Shown piece by piece: positions 9,314-16,934 of a DNA stretch of 44,044 bases. The notes beneath the pieces are model-generated. The model did not search any database. It was not told the DNA's origin and saw nothing but the letters and a program-made list of their open reading frames with translations. The position numbers and the translations under genes were made by a program. The DNA comes from Pseudomonadota bacterium (lineage in GTDB: Bacteria; Pseudomonadota; Gammaproteobacteria; Burkholderiales; SG8-39): positions 1-44,044 of the forward strand of contig JAJZPQ010000031.1 in assembly GCA_021811085.1 (NCBI GenBank), in the 5' to 3' direction. Numbering within the stretch: the first letter of the stretch is position 1; every line of letters starts with the position of its first letter.

Positions 9314-9329
9314 GGCAAGGTCCGTACCA
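9314..9329 (-). promoter_or_regulatory. Sigma54 (-24/-12) promoter of the split-Soret cytochrome gene
   Basis: The minus strand reads TGGTACGGACCTTGCC, matching TGGCACG-N4-TTGCW at all but two positions and keeping the required GG-N10-GC spacing. Predicted transcription starts near 9303, about 40 bases before the ATG at 9263. The nearby NtrC-type regulator (13540-14961) is the obvious activator candidate. Confidence 0.72.
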
Positions 9330-9366
9330 AAGCCGTGCGGCGCTTGAGAATGTCGAATAAATTCTA

Positions 9367-9379
9367 TTAGTTAAACTAA
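9367..9379. promoter_or_regulatory. Perfect dyad upstream of the split-Soret gene
   Basis: TTAGTT and AACTAA flank a single A. It lies about 40 bases upstream of the minus-strand -24 element. A binding site is possible, but the region is AT-rich and chance is a real alternative. Confidence 0.3.
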
Positions 9380-9435
9380 ATAAGCGATAGGCGAGTTCAT
9401 CCTTCGCGCGATTTGCAATCCGAACTGAAGTACAT

Positions 9436-9447
9436 TGTATTTATACA
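9436..9447. promoter_or_regulatory. TGTAT-N2-ATACA dyad, candidate enhancer site
   Basis: Perfect 5-bp arms TGTAT and ATACA separated by TT. It lies about 107 bases upstream of the -24 element at 9329, a normal distance for an enhancer-binding site of an NtrC-type activator. The same half-sites recur at 9504-9526 and 9946-9959. Confidence 0.4.
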
Positions 9448-9503
9448 TGCGTGCGCCCATGAAAAAAAATATCTTTTATTTTTAATATATTATGACGACT
9501 TAT

Positions 9504-9526
9504 GGTGTATAATTTTAATATACACC
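9504..9526. promoter_or_regulatory. GGTGTATA-N7-TATACACC dyad, candidate enhancer site
   Basis: Perfect 8-bp arms around a 7-base AT spacer, the longest perfect dyad in this intergenic region. It lies about 175 bases upstream of the minus-strand sigma54 promoter. It contains the TGTAT/ATACA half-sites seen in two neighbouring dyads. Confidence 0.45.
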
Positions 9527-9945
9527 GCCCCAGAGATGGCCTTATGGCGCTACACCGATGCGCAAACCGCGGGCATCGTTGCAATAGAATGAATAAACCC
9601 AAATTTGGCAGTTGGCCATCCTGCTGGCAGCCGGAAAGTCGTATTTGGCGCGGGTTTCCGACTGGTTGAAGCAACTGCGGAGCGGTTCCTCCATTTGGGT
9701 GAATTCCAAGGGTCGGCGAATAAGCGCGGAATCGGCAAGTTGATCGCGCTACCGGCACCTACCGCATCTTGACGGCCCTCGCCGCCGCACTCCTCGCCGC
9801 CACGGCCCAACGGGATCTGCCGCAATAGCGCTTCCTTGCCATCAGGGCCAGAGGGAACAATCCTCATCAACAGGCCGGATACATGTGTGCAATCCATCAC
9901 CCAAGTACGTCGATTTCAACTAGCCTTGCAAAAAAGGGGGAGTCC

Positions 9946-9959
9946 ATACATAGCTGTAT
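9946..9959. promoter_or_regulatory. ATACA-N4-TGTAT dyad, candidate enhancer site
   Basis: Perfect 5-bp arms with a TAGC spacer, about 190 bases upstream of the plus-strand -24 element (10150). The half-sites match those near the divergent promoter, but in the opposite arrangement. Confidence 0.35.
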
Positions 9960-10149
9960 ATCAAAAATACGCGCCGCAGATCATCTTATCCATCTGAAAA
10001 TCAAATACAAATTTTGTCCTGCACACCTTTCGTGTACGAAAAAAATGTTCTTCGACCGATCTGTTTGAATCGCAGAATTTGCCGTCGCGTTCTCGGGTTA
10101 CAATCTAATTGACTGATTATAAAGCATATATCCACACGGCCCGAGCTTC

Positions 10150-10165
10150 TGGCATGGTCGTTGCT
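10150..10165 (+). promoter_or_regulatory. Sigma54 (-24/-12) promoter of the receiver/multihaem operon
   Basis: TGGCATGGTCGTTGCT matches TGGCACG-N4-TTGCW with one mismatch and the exact GG-N10-GC spacing. Transcription should start near 10177, about 26 bases before the ATG at 10203. Sigma54 promoters need an AAA+ activator, and one is encoded at 13540-14961 in the same cluster. Confidence 0.8.
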
Positions 10166-10202
10166 CTACCTAGATCAAGACGACGCTTATGAGGTGATGA
10201 AC

Positions 10203-10664
10203 ATGGATGACAGAACCAAAATCCTGGTCGTGGACGACGAAGAAGTGGTTCGCCTCAGCCATATAAGGACGCTTGCCAGCATGCACTGCAGCGTCGAGGT
10301 GGTGAAGAACGGCGTCGAGGCCTTGGGCGTCATGGAGCAGCGACCGGCCGATGTGGTGCTGCTCGATCTGCGCATGCCGGGAATGGACGGCATGGCCGTG
10401 CTCAAAACGATCAAGCAACGTTGGCCCGAAACCGAAGTGGTCATTATCACCGGCTACCCGAACATCGAAACCGCCAAGGAAGCGGTGCGCCTGGGAGCGT
10501 ACGACTATCTGGCCAAACCGGTAGGCCCGGATGAAGTGATCAGCGTCGCAAACGGCGCCATGACGCAGAAGAAATGGGCGCTGCGCAAAGACCGGTCTGG
10601 ATTGAATACAGGAATCGGTGCGGCTGCCGGTTCGGGCAGGAAAGCGGGCAATTTCACCAATTGA
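10203..10664 (+). CDS. Stand-alone receiver (CheY-like) protein
   Basis: A 153-residue protein with one receiver domain (about 5-125): acidic DDEE near 11-14, phospho-acceptor Asp at about 55 (LLDLRMPG), and a KPV motif. It is followed by a short Gly/Ala-rich tail with no recognisable output domain. The start at 10203 was chosen because GAGG (10191-10194) lies eight bases before it; ATG 10197 is a less well spaced alternative. It is the first gene after the sigma54 promoter and lies 17 bases before a second receiver gene. It may accept phosphate from the cluster's haem kinase and act through protein contacts or as a phosphate sink; this is inference. Confidence 0.88.
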   Translation: MDDRTKILVVDDEEVVRLSHIRTLASMHCSVEVVKNGVEALGVMEQRPADVVLLDLRMPGMDGMAVLKTIKQRWPETEVVIITGYPNIETAKEAVRLGAYDYLAKPVGPDEVISVANGAMTQKKWALRKDRSGLNTGIGAAAGSGRKAGNFTN

Positions 10665-10681
10665 AGCAACAGGAGAATGTC

Positions 10682-11464
10682 ATGAGTGCCTTACGCAAAG
10701 TTCTGGTAGTTGACGATGACCCGGTGGTCGGCAGGAGTTTTGACCGGGTTCTTTCCAGCAAGGGCTACGCGGTAATTACCGCGAGCAATGCCCAGGAAGC
10801 GCTGAACAAGCTCGATACCGAGAAATACGATCTCTTGTTCACCGACATCAAGATGCCGGGCATGAGCGGCCTCGACATGGCCGAGCAGGTGCGCCGGCGT
10901 CAGCCATGGCTGCCGGTCGTGATCGTTACCGGCTACGGCTCACCCGAGAATGAAGCCCGCGCCGAGGCGGCCGGGGTATCGAGCTTTCTACGCAAACCAC
11001 TTTCGCCGGAGATGATAGAAGGCAGCGCGCAAAAGGCGCTATCCGAAACGGGTGCCGCAGCGCAAAGCGCCACCGCAGTTCCCGCGGCGGCGGAAGTCGC
11101 AGCGACCCCGGCGCCAGCCGAAGCGGCCAATTTCGCGCGCTTCGTCAAGAATGTCGCCTTGTTCCTCGCGGCGCCGTTCGTCGGGCTGGCCTATATCCTC
11201 GCCTTCCCGATTGTCGGACTTGGCATGCTCGCATGGATGGCGGTCGAAGCGCAGCAGAAGAAATCCGCGGAAGCGCCGAAACTGGCACCGATGAAATCGA
11301 GCGCGCTGAAGAGCACCGCGATGTTCCTGGCCGCTCCTTTCATCGGACTGGCGTATGTCATCGTGGGTCCGATCGTGGGTCTGGGCATGCTGCTCTGGTT
11401 CGGCCTGCAGGCTTGGGGCAAGCTCGGCGCAAAAGCGCTGGCAGACCGGTCCAAACCGGAGTAA
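10682..11464 (+). CDS. Membrane-anchored receiver protein with duplicated hydrophobic hairpin
   Basis: A 260-residue protein. Residues 1-122 are a receiver domain with DDD near 11-13, Asp at about 55 (FTDIKMPG) and Lys at about 105 (RKPL). An Ala/Pro-rich linker (about 123-150) leads to two similar hydrophobic hairpins (about 156-188 and 212-244). Each contains FLAAPF-(V/I)-GLAY and PIVGLGML, so they arose by internal duplication. No DNA-binding domain is present. AGGAGA precedes the ATG at 10682. The gene sits between a soluble receiver and a multihaem cytochrome, suggesting phosphorylation-dependent control at the membrane, perhaps of the cytochrome b/c partner. I do not recognise this architecture as a named family. 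Confidence 0.87.
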   Translation: MSALRKVLVVDDDPVVGRSFDRVLSSKGYAVITASNAQEALNKLDTEKYDLLFTDIKMPGMSGLDMAEQVRRRQPWLPVVIVTGYGSPENEARAEAAGVSSFLRKPLSPEMIEGSAQKALSETGAAAQSATAVPAAAEVAATPAPAEAANFARFVKNVALFLAAPFVGLAYILAFPIVGLGMLAWMAVEAQQKKSAEAPKLAPMKSSALKSTAMFLAAPFIGLAYVIVGPIVGLGMLLWFGLQAWGKLGAKALADRSKPE

Positions 11465-11558
11465 GGGCGCGCCGCCCATTGCTCAAAGCAGGTGCCGGGG
11501 AGCAAATGCCTCCGGCAGATTTCCTGATAAGATGAAAAAGAAAAAATAGGGGGATTAC

Positions 11559-12749
11559 ATGGCCGGCTCCCGCAACGCGAACACGATCAGCGCCGCGGTC
11601 TTTCACCGACATTTGGTCATCGGCGTAGTGGCGACATTTTTTGCGCTGTTCCCGGGAAAATTCATGGCAGCCGAGGCAGCTCCGGCCGACAAACTTTCCG
11701 ATGGCGACAAGTCCTGCCTGGGATGCCACGGAACAGAGGGAATGCAAAAGGACCTGGGCGGCGGGAAATTGCTTTCCCTGCACGTTGCGGGCGACGACTT
11801 CGCCAAATCCGTACATGGGGCGAACGGCTGCGCTTCCTGCCATGCCGACATCGATCTCAACAGCCATCCGCAGAAAACAAAAAATATCAGCAGCAGCCGC
11901 GAATACTCGATCGCCATGGCCAAGGTCTGCGCGGGATGCCACGCGGAAGCACAGAATGAAAGCGAAACCAGCATACACGCCACGCTGCTGGCGAAGGGCA
12001 AGCAGTCTGCGCCGGTATGCACCGACTGCCACGGTTCTCACAGCGTCACCCCCAAGACCGCATACGACACCTGCGTCGGATGCCATAACGCCGCCATGGA
12101 TGCGCACGCAAAATGGCTTCCAAATGCGGGGCTGCACCTCGAGGTCGTATCCTGCGCCGCCTGCCATGCGCCGACGGCACAGCGCATGGTCGATCTCAGG
12201 CTGTACGACGGCGCGGCGAAGAAATGGGTTTCGGAGAAAGAGGGTCTGCCGCAGTTCGAAAAATGGGCGCGCGCCGCCGATACGGACGCAAACGGGCTCG
12301 ACGCGCTGGAACTCAGAAAACTGATGGCGCAGATCAATCACGATCCGGCGCAGCCGGAAAAGACCCTGCGCGGTCGGATCGAACTGCGCACTGCAGTCCA
12401 GGCGCACCAGCTTTCGGACAAGGCCAATGCGATCAGGGACTGCGCCAGCTGTCACCGCCAGGGCGCCGAGCCGTTCCAGAACGTCAGCATATCTATCGTC
12501 AGCGCCGACGGCAGACCGCTGCGGCACAAGGCGCAGAAAGAGGTGCTGAGTTCCGCGCTTTCGGTGGACTCCTTACGTGAGTTCTACGCGGTCGGCGGCA
12601 CGCGCAGCACGCTGCTCGATATTCTGCTGGTCCTCGCCACGCTGGGCGGCCTGTCGGTGCCGATCGGGCACCAGATCCTGAAACGGATCGTACAGAAACA
12701 GCTGGAGCGCGAGGCGCAGGCTAAGCCCGATGAGCGTGGCGGCGCTTGA
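11559..12749 (+). CDS. Seven-haem membrane-anchored cytochrome c
   Basis: A 396-residue protein. It has an N-terminal signal/anchor (about 18-38) and seven CXXCH haem sites: CLGCH (53), CASCH (91), CAGCH (124), CTDCH (154), CVGCH (172), CAACH (199) and CASCH (295). A C-terminal membrane helix follows (about 351-372), with a short charged cytoplasmic tail. A segment between haems 6 and 7 (about 205-290) lacks haem sites. AGGGGG precedes the ATG. The gene is followed after 59 bases by a cytochrome b561-type membrane protein. The pair looks like a quinol oxidase unit that passes electrons from the membrane quinone pool to periplasmic partners such as the split-Soret protein. The terminal acceptor is unknown. 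Confidence 0.88.
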   Translation: MAGSRNANTISAAVFHRHLVIGVVATFFALFPGKFMAAEAAPADKLSDGDKSCLGCHGTEGMQKDLGGGKLLSLHVAGDDFAKSVHGANGCASCHADIDLNSHPQKTKNISSSREYSIAMAKVCAGCHAEAQNESETSIHATLLAKGKQSAPVCTDCHGSHSVTPKTAYDTCVGCHNAAMDAHAKWLPNAGLHLEVVSCAACHAPTAQRMVDLRLYDGAAKKWVSEKEGLPQFEKWARAADTDANGLDALELRKLMAQINHDPAQPEKTLRGRIELRTAVQAHQLSDKANAIRDCASCHRQGAEPFQNVSISIVSADGRPLRHKAQKEVLSSALSVDSLREFYAVGGTRSTLLDILLVLATLGGLSVPIGHQILKRIVQKQLEREAQAKPDERGGA

Positions 12750-12808
12750 GCGGCCGGCATGCTGACGAACGCACCGCAGCCGCAATAAGAATAGACGGAG
12801 AAACCACC

Positions 12809-13462
12809 ATGCAAAAACTCTATATCCACCCGCTTCCGGTCCGGATCTGGCATATGATCAACGCGGTCGGTTTTGTGCTGATGCTCCTTACCGGCACCCA
12901 AATTCGCTACATCGGGCTGATCGACCTGATGTCCTTTCGCACCGCCGTGACCGTGCACAACTGGATCGGTTTCGTGCTGATCGGCAATTATTTCATCTGG
13001 CTGCTGTTCTATTTGTTCACGGACAAGATCCGCGTCTACCACCCGGAGCTGAGCCCGACCAAGCATTTTCAGGCCAGCTTCCGCCAGCTGCAGTATTACG
13101 GCTACGGCATTTTCAAGGGCAGCCCCAATCCGCACCAGGTAAGCGCCTACGACAAGTTCAACCCGATGCAGAGCATGATGTACCAGGTTGTCATGTTTCT
13201 GCTCGTTCCGCTGCTGGCCGTCACCGGCGTTTTGATGTGGGACGTGCAGGGGTTTTACGGCGCGGTGGATTTCTTCGGCGGCGTGCGCGTGGTCGACACG
13301 GTGCACGTTCTGATTTACATCTTCTTCGCGTTTTTCATTTTCTTCCACGTCTACATGGGTAGCCTGGGACATACCCCCACGGCGCACTACAAGGCCATGT
13401 TCATCACCGGATACGAGGAAGTCGAGGAAGAGCACACCCACAGCGGTGCGGCCAAGCCCTAG
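12809..13462 (+). CDS. Cytochrome b561-type quinol:cytochrome membrane subunit
   Basis: A 217-residue protein with four membrane helices, resembling the cytochrome b subunits of Ni-Fe hydrogenases and thiosulfate reductases. Candidate haem b ligands are His15 (VRIWHMINA), His50 (VTVHNWIG), His166 (DTVHVLIY) and His180 (FFHVYMG). The start at 12809 is set by GGAG about nine bases upstream and by the family-typical opening MQKLYIHPLPVRIWH; the longer in-frame start at 12746 adds a non-homologous leader. It is the last gene of the operon and very likely moves electrons between quinol and the seven-haem cytochrome encoded just before it. Confidence 0.88.
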   Translation: MQKLYIHPLPVRIWHMINAVGFVLMLLTGTQIRYIGLIDLMSFRTAVTVHNWIGFVLIGNYFIWLLFYLFTDKIRVYHPELSPTKHFQASFRQLQYYGYGIFKGSPNPHQVSAYDKFNPMQSMMYQVVMFLLVPLLAVTGVLMWDVQGFYGAVDFFGGVRVVDTVHVLIYIFFAFFIFFHVYMGSLGHTPTAHYKAMFITGYEEVEEEHTHSGAAKP

Positions 13463-13480
13463 GAGAACGGGTGAAGCGCG

Positions 13481-13503
13481 GGGGGCGCGTAGCAGCGTCC
13501 CCT
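13481..13503 (+). terminator. Hairpin between convergent operons
   Basis: GGGGGCGC and GCGTCCCC pair (one G-T pair) around a 6-base loop, 20 bases after the cytochrome b stop. There is no T run, so intrinsic termination is uncertain. Confidence 0.35.
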
Positions 13504-13539
13504 TAGCCCGGCCCGCCGCTAAATTCGCTTTGCGCCGGC

Positions 13540-14961
13540 TTATTCGCCCGGGTCCGGATTTTGCTCCGTTCCGCGGATGCGGATGTCGTATTTTTTCATC
13601 AATGCCTGGAAGTTCGCGCGCTGCATGCCGGTTTCCTCGGCGCTGCGGGTGACATTCCAGGCGTTGCGCTTGAGCGCTTCGAGCACGAACAGTTTCTCGA
13701 CGTTTTCCACCGATTTTTCGCGCGCGATCTTCTTGATGCGCTTTAGCTCATCGCTGGTCCTGGGCACGTCCAGGTCCAGCCGCGGCAGCATGTCGATGAT
13801 GTTGGCGAGGTGCGCCTGACGCACGACCTTGTCGGCGGCGAGGATTACCGCGCGGTGTATCGTGTTCTCGAGCTCGCGTACATTTCCGGGCCAGTCGTAA
13901 TGCACCAGCGCGCTCATCGCCCCTTCGGAGAACTCGACCACTTTTTTCCCGAGCTCCTCGTTGAACACGTTGAGGAAATGGAACGCCAGTGGGGGAATAT
14001 CGTCGCGGCGTTCGCGCAGCGGCGGTATGGCAATCGGAAATATGTTGATGCGGTAGAACAGGTCCTCGCGGAACGTGCCCGCGGCGACCATCGCCTTCAG
14101 ATCCTTGTTGGTAGCCGTGATCAGCCTGAAGTTGGCGCTCTGCGTGCGCGTGTCGCCCACCGCCTTGAATTCCCGTTCCTGGATCACGCGCAGCAGCTTG
14201 GCCTGCGTCGACAGCGAGACGTTGCCGATCTCGTCCAGGAACAGGGTGCCGCTGTCGGCGATTTCGAACATGCCTTTCTTGTTGACCACGGCGCCGGTGA
14301 ACGAGCCCTTGACGTGGCCGAACATCTCGCTCTCGAGCAGATTTTCGCTGAGCGAGTTGCAGTCGACGGCGACGAAAGGCTTGTCTTTGCGCAGGCTGTT
14401 ATAGTGGATCGCGCGCGCGATCAGTTCCTTGCCCGTGCCGCTCTCCCCCGTGAGCATGACTGTGCTGTTGGTAGGCGCGCATTTGGCGATCAGGCGGTAG
14501 ACGTTCTGCATCTGCGGGCTCGAGCCGATGATGTTCTCGAAGCGGTATTTGGAACTGACCTCGCTCCGGAGTTCGAGGTTTTCCTGCAGCAGCTGCCGCC
14601 GCTCCAGCGCGCGCTTCACCACCAGCTTGAGTTCGTCCGGATCGAAGGGCTTGGACATGTAATCGAAGGCGCCGAGCTTCATCGAGCGCACCGCCGTCTC
14701 GATTTGCGACAGCCCTGTGACCATGATCACGTCGATGTCCGGATGCGTTTCCTTCACGCGGCGCAAGACCTCGAGTCCGTCCATTTTCGGCATCATGATG
14801 TCGAGAATCAGCGCATCGTAATGGTTCTCGTCGATCTTGCGCAACGCTTCCATGCCGTCCTGGACCGCCTCCACCTCGTATTCGCCGTCGTCGCCGAGTA
14901 TGCGCAGACAACTCCTGATCACGATCTCTTCGTCGTCGACCACCAGTATCCTGGCTTTCAT
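13540..14961 (-). CDS. NtrC-family sigma54-dependent response regulator
   Basis: A 473-residue activator. The receiver domain (1-120) has Asp54 (LILDIMMPK). The AAA+ sigma54-interaction domain (about 142-375) has Walker A GESGTGKE (172-179), the sigma54-contact loop as GSFTGA (219-224, the common form being GAFTGA), and Walker B FLDEIG (241-246). A Fis-type helix-turn-helix lies near the C-terminus ([26 protein letters not shown]). Its ATG overlaps the stop of the haem kinase gene (ATGA), so they are a cognate pair. The two sigma54 promoters at 9314-9329 and 10150-10165 are its likely targets. Confidence 0.94.
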   Translation of the reverse strand: MKARILVVDDEEIVIRSCLRILGDDGEYEVEAVQDGMEALRKIDENHYDALILDIMMPKMDGLEVLRRVKETHPDIDVIMVTGLSQIETAVRSMKLGAFDYMSKPFDPDELKLVVKRALERRQLLQENLELRSEVSSKYRFENIIGSSPQMQNVYRLIAKCAPTNSTVMLTGESGTGKELIARAIHYNSLRKDKPFVAVDCNSLSENLLESEMFGHVKGSFTGAVVNKKGMFEIADSGTLFLDEIGNVSLSTQAKLLRVIQEREFKAVGDTRTQSANFRLITATNKDLKAMVAAGTFREDLFYRINIFPIAIPPLRERRDDIPPLAFHFLNVFNEELGKKVVEFSEGAMSALVHYDWPGNVRELENTIHRAVILAADKVVRQAHLANIIDMLPRLDLDVPRTSDELKRIKKIAREKSVENVEKLFVLEALKRNAWNVTRSAEETGMQRANFQALMKKYDIRIRGTEQNPDPGE

Positions 14962-16586
14962 TGATTGCTCCTGCTGCTTTGCGCGTCCCCGGCGGGCGGT
15001 TCCACCGGGAGATAAATGCGGAAGGTCGAGCCCTTGCCGACCGTGCTTTCCACCTCGATCGCGCCGCCATGGGCCTTGACGATGCCGTGGCTTACGGACA
15101 GCCCCAGCCCGGTGCCCTTGCCCACCTCTTTCGAGGTGAAGAAGGGATCGAATATGCGCTTGAGGTTTTTCTCCGGAATGCCGCAGCCGCTGTCGATGAT
15201 CGAGATCTCCACCATGTCCACCGGCGTCATGCCCGGCTCGGGACTGCGCGGCTGCGCGCAGCGCCGGCTGCGCACCGTGATGCTGCCTTCATGCTCGATC
15301 GCATGCTGCGCGTTGACCAGCATGTTCATGATGACCTGCTTGATCAGATCGGCGTCGACCCACACCTGGGGCAGCTGCGGGTCCAGATCCATGGCGATTT
15401 CGATGTCGCGAAACGACGCGGGCCGCTCGATGATGCGCGCCGTGTCCTCGATCACCTGGTTGAGGTCGGCGAATTTCTTTTCCGGCGTTTTCTCGCGCGC
15501 GAAATCGAGCAATCTGCGGATGATCGTCGCGCAGCGCTTGGTTTCCCGGATCACCAAGTCCAGGTCTTCCGCGTCGGGATTGCCGTCGGGCAATTTCTTG
15601 CGCAGCAGCGTGGTAAACGTGAGCACGCCGGTGAGCGGGTTATTGAGCTCATGCGCAATGCCGGCGGCGAGCAGGCCGACCGACGCCAGCTTTTCGCTGC
15701 GCGCCGTTTCGGCCTCGGCGATGCGCAGTTCCTGGGTTCTCTTTTCCACCTTCTGCTCCAGCGTATGGCCCCAGTCGCGCAGTTCCGCCGCCGATTTCTG
15801 CAGCGCCACCGTCATGGAATTGAACGAGGCCGCGAGCTGGCCGAACTCGTCGTCGCTGCGTACCGGGATCATCTGTTCCAGGTTGCCGGAGGACAGCCGC
15901 TTGGCTCCGCTCTCGAGGTCGCGCAGGGGCACGTACACCAGGCGATGCACGAAAAAGCCCACGCTGAGCGCGGCAATCAGGATGAATCCCAGGGACAGCG
16001 CGCCCATCGCGATCGCGTTGTTGCGCATCTTGCGATCGATGTCGTCGAGCGAATACACGATGTCGAGAACGCCGAGCACCGGCTGGGCCTTGCTGTGCAC
16101 ATGGCAGTTCGCGCTGTAGCACGAGAGCTCGTTGCGAAACACGTCCATGCTGCCGAGCATGCGCCTGCCTTCGGCGGTGACAAAAATGCGCGAGCGCTGG
16201 GTCTGCGCAGCCGGCTCCAGCGGCGCGTCGACGCGATGGCAGATGACGCAGGCTTCGGCCTTGCGGTCCACCTTGAGCCCGAGTTCGGGCTGGTAGGTGG
16301 AATGGATGATGGTGCCGTCCTTGCTCAGAATCCTGACTTTTTCTATGCTCCCCTGATTGCCCACGTCGCGGATGATGTTGTCCACATAGGCGGGCTGGTT
16401 CGTGAGCATAGCGAAGCGGGTGCTTTTCTTGATCACATCGGAAATCTGGGCGACATGGCTCACCGCCTCGCGCAGGAGTTCGTCGCGCTGATGCTGCACG
16501 ACGAGCACGGTGAATACCAGCATCGCCAGCGACAGCGCGATCGCCAGGTAGAAGACGACCTTGAACTTGAGTGTCTTCGAACGCAT
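14958..16586 (-). CDS. Membrane histidine kinase with c-type haem-binding sensor domain
   Basis: A 542-residue kinase. A membrane helix (about 10-31) is followed by a periplasmic domain (about 32-190) carrying CVICH (113-117), a classic haem c site, and CYSANCH (156-162), a CX4CH variant. A second helix (about 191-216), HAMP, HisKA with His312 (AAGIAHELNNPLTG) and an ATPase domain (DSGCGIPEKN...GKGTGLGLSVSHG) follow. The periplasmic haem sites suggest it senses redox state or a small haem ligand. The gene overlaps the NtrC-type regulator by 4 bp. An FNR/CRP-like palindrome (16731-16748) lies about 145 bases upstream. Haem attachment is inferred from motifs only. Confidence 0.9.
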   Translation of the reverse strand: MRSKTLKFKVVFYLAIALSLAMLVFTVLVVQHQRDELLREAVSHVAQISDVIKKSTRFAMLTNQPAYVDNIIRDVGNQGSIEKVRILSKDGTIIHSTYQPELGLKVDRKAEACVICHRVDAPLEPAAQTQRSRIFVTAEGRRMLGSMDVFRNELSCYSANCHVHSKAQPVLGVLDIVYSLDDIDRKMRNNAIAMGALSLGFILIAALSVGFFVHRLVYVPLRDLESGAKRLSSGNLEQMIPVRSDDEFGQLAASFNSMTVALQKSAAELRDWGHTLEQKVEKRTQELRIAEAETARSEKLASVGLLAAGIAHELNNPLTGVLTFTTLLRKKLPDGNPDAEDLDLVIRETKRCATIIRRLLDFAREKTPEKKFADLNQVIEDTARIIERPASFRDIEIAMDLDPQLPQVWVDADLIKQVIMNMLVNAQHAIEHEGSITVRSRRCAQPRSPEPGMTPVDMVEISIIDSGCGIPEKNLKRIFDPFFTSKEVGKGTGLGLSVSHGIVKAHGGAIEVESTVGKGSTFRIYLPVEPPAGDAQSSRSNQ

Positions 16587-16934
16587 TCCGGCCCTTAGCC
16601 TGGTGCCGGGCGCGAAACCGACGGGAATGCGCTATTGCGTCTGCAGGAGGTCATGACCAGGGTGCTTGTGCTGCCCAAATAGCCGGACTATTCCGGGAAT
16701 CATGAGGTTAGCAGTTACGCAACAGCGCAAGTTTGACCGGCGTCAAACTACGGGAGCGGAACTTTGGAGACGGCAGGCCTGATGCGCGCCAAAGGCGGCA
16801 TCCGGGCTGGCATCAATTTGGCGAGCCGGATAAACTGGGCCCCGCCCGTCGCTGGCGCCCGCAGCGCAAACGCGGGTTCGGTTGTCCTGCTGGCGAGCAA
16901 CACAATAAACCTGCAATACAATGAGATAAAGCTT
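16587..16934. other. Divergent intergenic region, haem kinase and xth
   Basis: About 350 bases with no supportable gene. It contains the FNR/CRP-like palindrome at 16731-16748. A TACAAT box (16917-16922) just before xth could be a -10 element, although no clear -35 lies at the right distance. Confidence 0.5.
16731..16748. promoter_or_regulatory. FNR/CRP-family-like palindrome
   Basis: GTTTGAC and GTCAAAC are perfect arms around CGGC. The core TTGAC-N4-GTCAA has the geometry of FNR/ANR/DNR boxes (TTGAT-N4-ATCAA), with C/G instead of T/A at the inner position. It could make the haem kinase operon oxygen- or NO-responsive; it could also serve xth, 187 bases away. Confidence 0.5.

Larger units (their letters stand above)
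9264..10202. other. AT-rich divergent control region of the redox cluster
   Basis: About 940 bases without a gene I can support. The segment 9330-9530 is markedly AT-rich and contains several dyads (9367-9379, 9436-9447, 9504-9526). The stretch 9540-9900 is more GC-rich and may be a decayed gene, but no family is recognisable. 9940-10165 is again AT-rich, with dyads at 9946-9959, 10007-10017 and 10028-10041, and ends in the plus-strand sigma54 promoter. The long spacing leaves room for enhancer sites for both promoters. Confidence 0.6.

Noticed and set aside
9636-9716. Plus-strand stretch faintly like IS200/REP-type transposase (SDWLKQLRSGSSIWVNSKG)
   Set aside because: The expected HVH metal motif and catalytic Tyr region are missing on both sides, so the resemblance is too short to call.
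9550-9900. Minus-strand open frame of 116 codons in the redox control region
   Set aside because: No family resemblance, no ribosome-binding site and unusual composition; kept only as a possible decayed gene.
10161-10202. Upstream TTG start for the first receiver gene
   Set aside because: It lies inside the -12 element of the sigma54 promoter and before the expected transcription start.
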